From: CAMEGH01 sp964513905
GTDB lineage: Bacteria > Patescibacteriota > Saccharimonadia > Saccharimonadales > Saccharimonadaceae
Length of the DNA: 6,334 bases
NCBI GenBank assembly: GCA_964513905.1
Contig: CAZENS010000027.1
Span: 1 to 6,334, forward strand
Direction: 5' to 3'
Shown: one piece after another, positions 6,061 to 6,334 of the stretch
How positions within the stretch are numbered: the stretch's first letter is position 1
Layout: each line of letters opens with the position of its first letter
Notes under the pieces: model-generated
The model's database searches: none
Told to the model about the DNA's origin: nothing
The model's input: only the letters and a program-made list of their open reading frames with translations
Translations under genes and position numbers: made by a program

Positions 6061-6163
6061 TGGTGAGCTGGTACGCTTTTGGGGCAACCTTTTGCGTACT
6101 CCAAATATAAACACGGTCAAAACAAAAAAGTGCCCCGGGTGGGCGCGTAGCAGCTCGTTACCA
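6061..6163 (+). ncRNA. Candidate structured RNA, unassigned class, or structured leader of tRNA-Ala
   Basis: The segment folds consistently by eye. TGGT plus GAGCTG (6061-6070) pairs with CAGCTC plus ACCA (6151-6156 and 6160-6163) with a 3-nt bulge, closing the element. Directly stacked on it, GTACGC (6071-6076) pairs with GCGTAC (6094-6099). After an A-rich linker (6103-6129), GTGCCC (6130-6135) pairs with GGGCGC (6141-6146), including one G-U. The loop of the first hairpin contains GGGGCA (6081-6086), complementary to TGCCCC (6131-6136), so a pseudoknot could compete with the second hairpin. I see no motif of tmRNA, RNase P RNA, SRP RNA or a riboswitch I know. Single 6-bp matches occur by chance in 100 nt; the nesting and the promoter just upstream are what support the call. 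Confidence 0.35.
6118..6146 (-). terminator. Possible minus-strand intrinsic terminator
   Basis: Read on the minus strand, GCGCCC and GGGCAC form a GC-rich stem with a 5-nt loop (6130-6146), followed by TTTTTTGTTTTG (6129-6118). One inner position is a C-A mismatch on this strand but a G-U pair on the plus strand. It could terminate the minus-strand gene entering from the right, whose transcript would then run antisense through tRNA-Ala. It may instead be part of the plus-strand RNA element. Confidence 0.35.
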
Positions 6164-6175
6164 CATATGATATGC

Positions 6176-6251
6176 GGGGCATTAGCTCATTTGGTAGAGC
6201 GCTTCCATGGCATGGAAGAGGTGAGGAGTTCGAATCTCCTATGCTCCACCA
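6176..6251 (+). tRNA. tRNA-Ala (anticodon GGC), CCA encoded
   Basis: The acceptor GGGGCAT (6176-6182) pairs with ATGCTCC (6241-6247), including the G3:U70 wobble that is the main alanine identity element. The D-stem is GCTC/GAGC. The anticodon stem CTTCC/GGAAG holds the loop ATGGCAT with anticodon GGC (6209-6211). The T-stem AGGAG/CTCCT encloses TTCGAAT. The discriminator is A, and CCA (6249-6251) is encoded. Confidence 0.97.
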
Positions 6252-6263
6252 TTTTTTGATAGA

Positions 6264-6288
6264 AGTGCCTGTAGGGGTACTATTTTTT
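6264..6288 (+). terminator. Intrinsic terminator after tRNA-Ala
   Basis: AGTGCC (6264-6269) pairs with GGTACT (6276-6281) with one G-U, around a short loop. After a single A, six T (6283-6288) form the U-tract. It lies 12 nt past the tRNA CCA end. The U-tract overlaps the last two codons of the convergent minus-strand reading frame. Confidence 0.7.
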
Positions 6289-6334
6289 ATAAAGGGCGAC
6301 TGCTTGCTTAATGTGCGCTGATTCGGTTATGCTA
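6280..6334 (-). CDS. C-terminal end of a minus-strand protein, unidentified (partial)
   Basis: On the minus strand one frame is open from the window edge and reads SITESAHIKQAVALYKK before TAG (6282-6280). One of the other two frames begins with a stop and the other meets TAA within two codons. The peptide looks like the end of an amphipathic helix with a lysine tail, a plausible natural C-terminus. Seventeen codons are too few to name the protein. The stop is TAG, like most genes here, and the gene is convergent with tRNA-Ala. Confidence 0.4.
   Translation of the reverse strand, partial: SITESAHIKQAVALYKK

Noticed and set aside
6061..6163. Known RNA classes (tmRNA, SRP RNA, RNase P RNA, common riboswitches) for the structured region
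   Set aside because: None of their conserved cores, such as the SRP GGAAG/GCAG loop region or the tmRNA tRNA-like ends, can be found; the length also excludes RNase P RNA.
6166..6171. TATGAT as the -10 box of tRNA-Ala
   Set aside because: Transcription would start inside the tRNA, and no -35 lies at the right distance. The box at 6053-6058 is better placed.
1..6334. Mobile element, CRISPR array, prophage or attachment site
   Set aside because: No transposase, integrase, spaced direct repeats or tRNA-fragment duplication is visible; the tRNA genes show no duplicated 3' ends nearby.

Overview
The window reads as an ordinary stretch of a bacterial chromosome at moderate GC: four tRNA genes, five complete co-directional protein genes and the end of a sixth gene on the opposite strand. 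The tRNA genes that are complete here encode their own CCA ends. All protein genes read cleanly in the standard code, and none stops at or contains TGA. The gene set (slipin, LemA, HtpX, a basic six-helix membrane protein and an unusually derived NAD-dependent DNA ligase), together with TAG-rich stops, reminds me of Candidatus Saccharibacteria or another Patescibacteria lineage. That placement is an inference from protein style, not a proven assignment.

Left part (1-416): a tRNA-Phe gene cut by the window edge lies on the minus strand. It is divergent from tRNA-Cys, and each has a recognisable promoter in the 90 bp between them. tRNA-Leu(UAA) follows behind a perfect extended -10 box. No terminator separates it from the slipin gene 29 nt downstream, so tRNA-Leu and the protein operon are probably co-transcribed.

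Centre (446-5957): slipin, lemA, htpX, an unknown membrane protein and ligA follow each other with gaps of 51, 15 and 18 nt and then an overlap of about 23 nt. The first three look like a membrane quality-control module: an SPFH scaffold, a LemA helical membrane protein and an intact HExxH membrane protease. The partner NfeD, which often accompanies slipins, is absent. The fourth gene encodes about 90 very basic residues ahead of six membrane helices. LigA has all its domains in the usual order, but the four zinc-finger cysteines are gone and several usually conserved residues of the nucleotidyltransferase domain are changed.

Right part (5958-6334): a 218-bp gap between ligA and tRNA-Ala(GGC) has no credible coding region. 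It does hold a candidate promoter followed by about 100 nt with nested complementarity: an outer stem, two hairpins, an A-rich linker and a possible pseudoknot. This could be an undescribed small RNA or a structured tRNA leader. tRNA-Ala has the G3:U70 identity pair and a good terminator, whose U-tract overlaps the last codons of a convergent minus-strand gene leaving the window.
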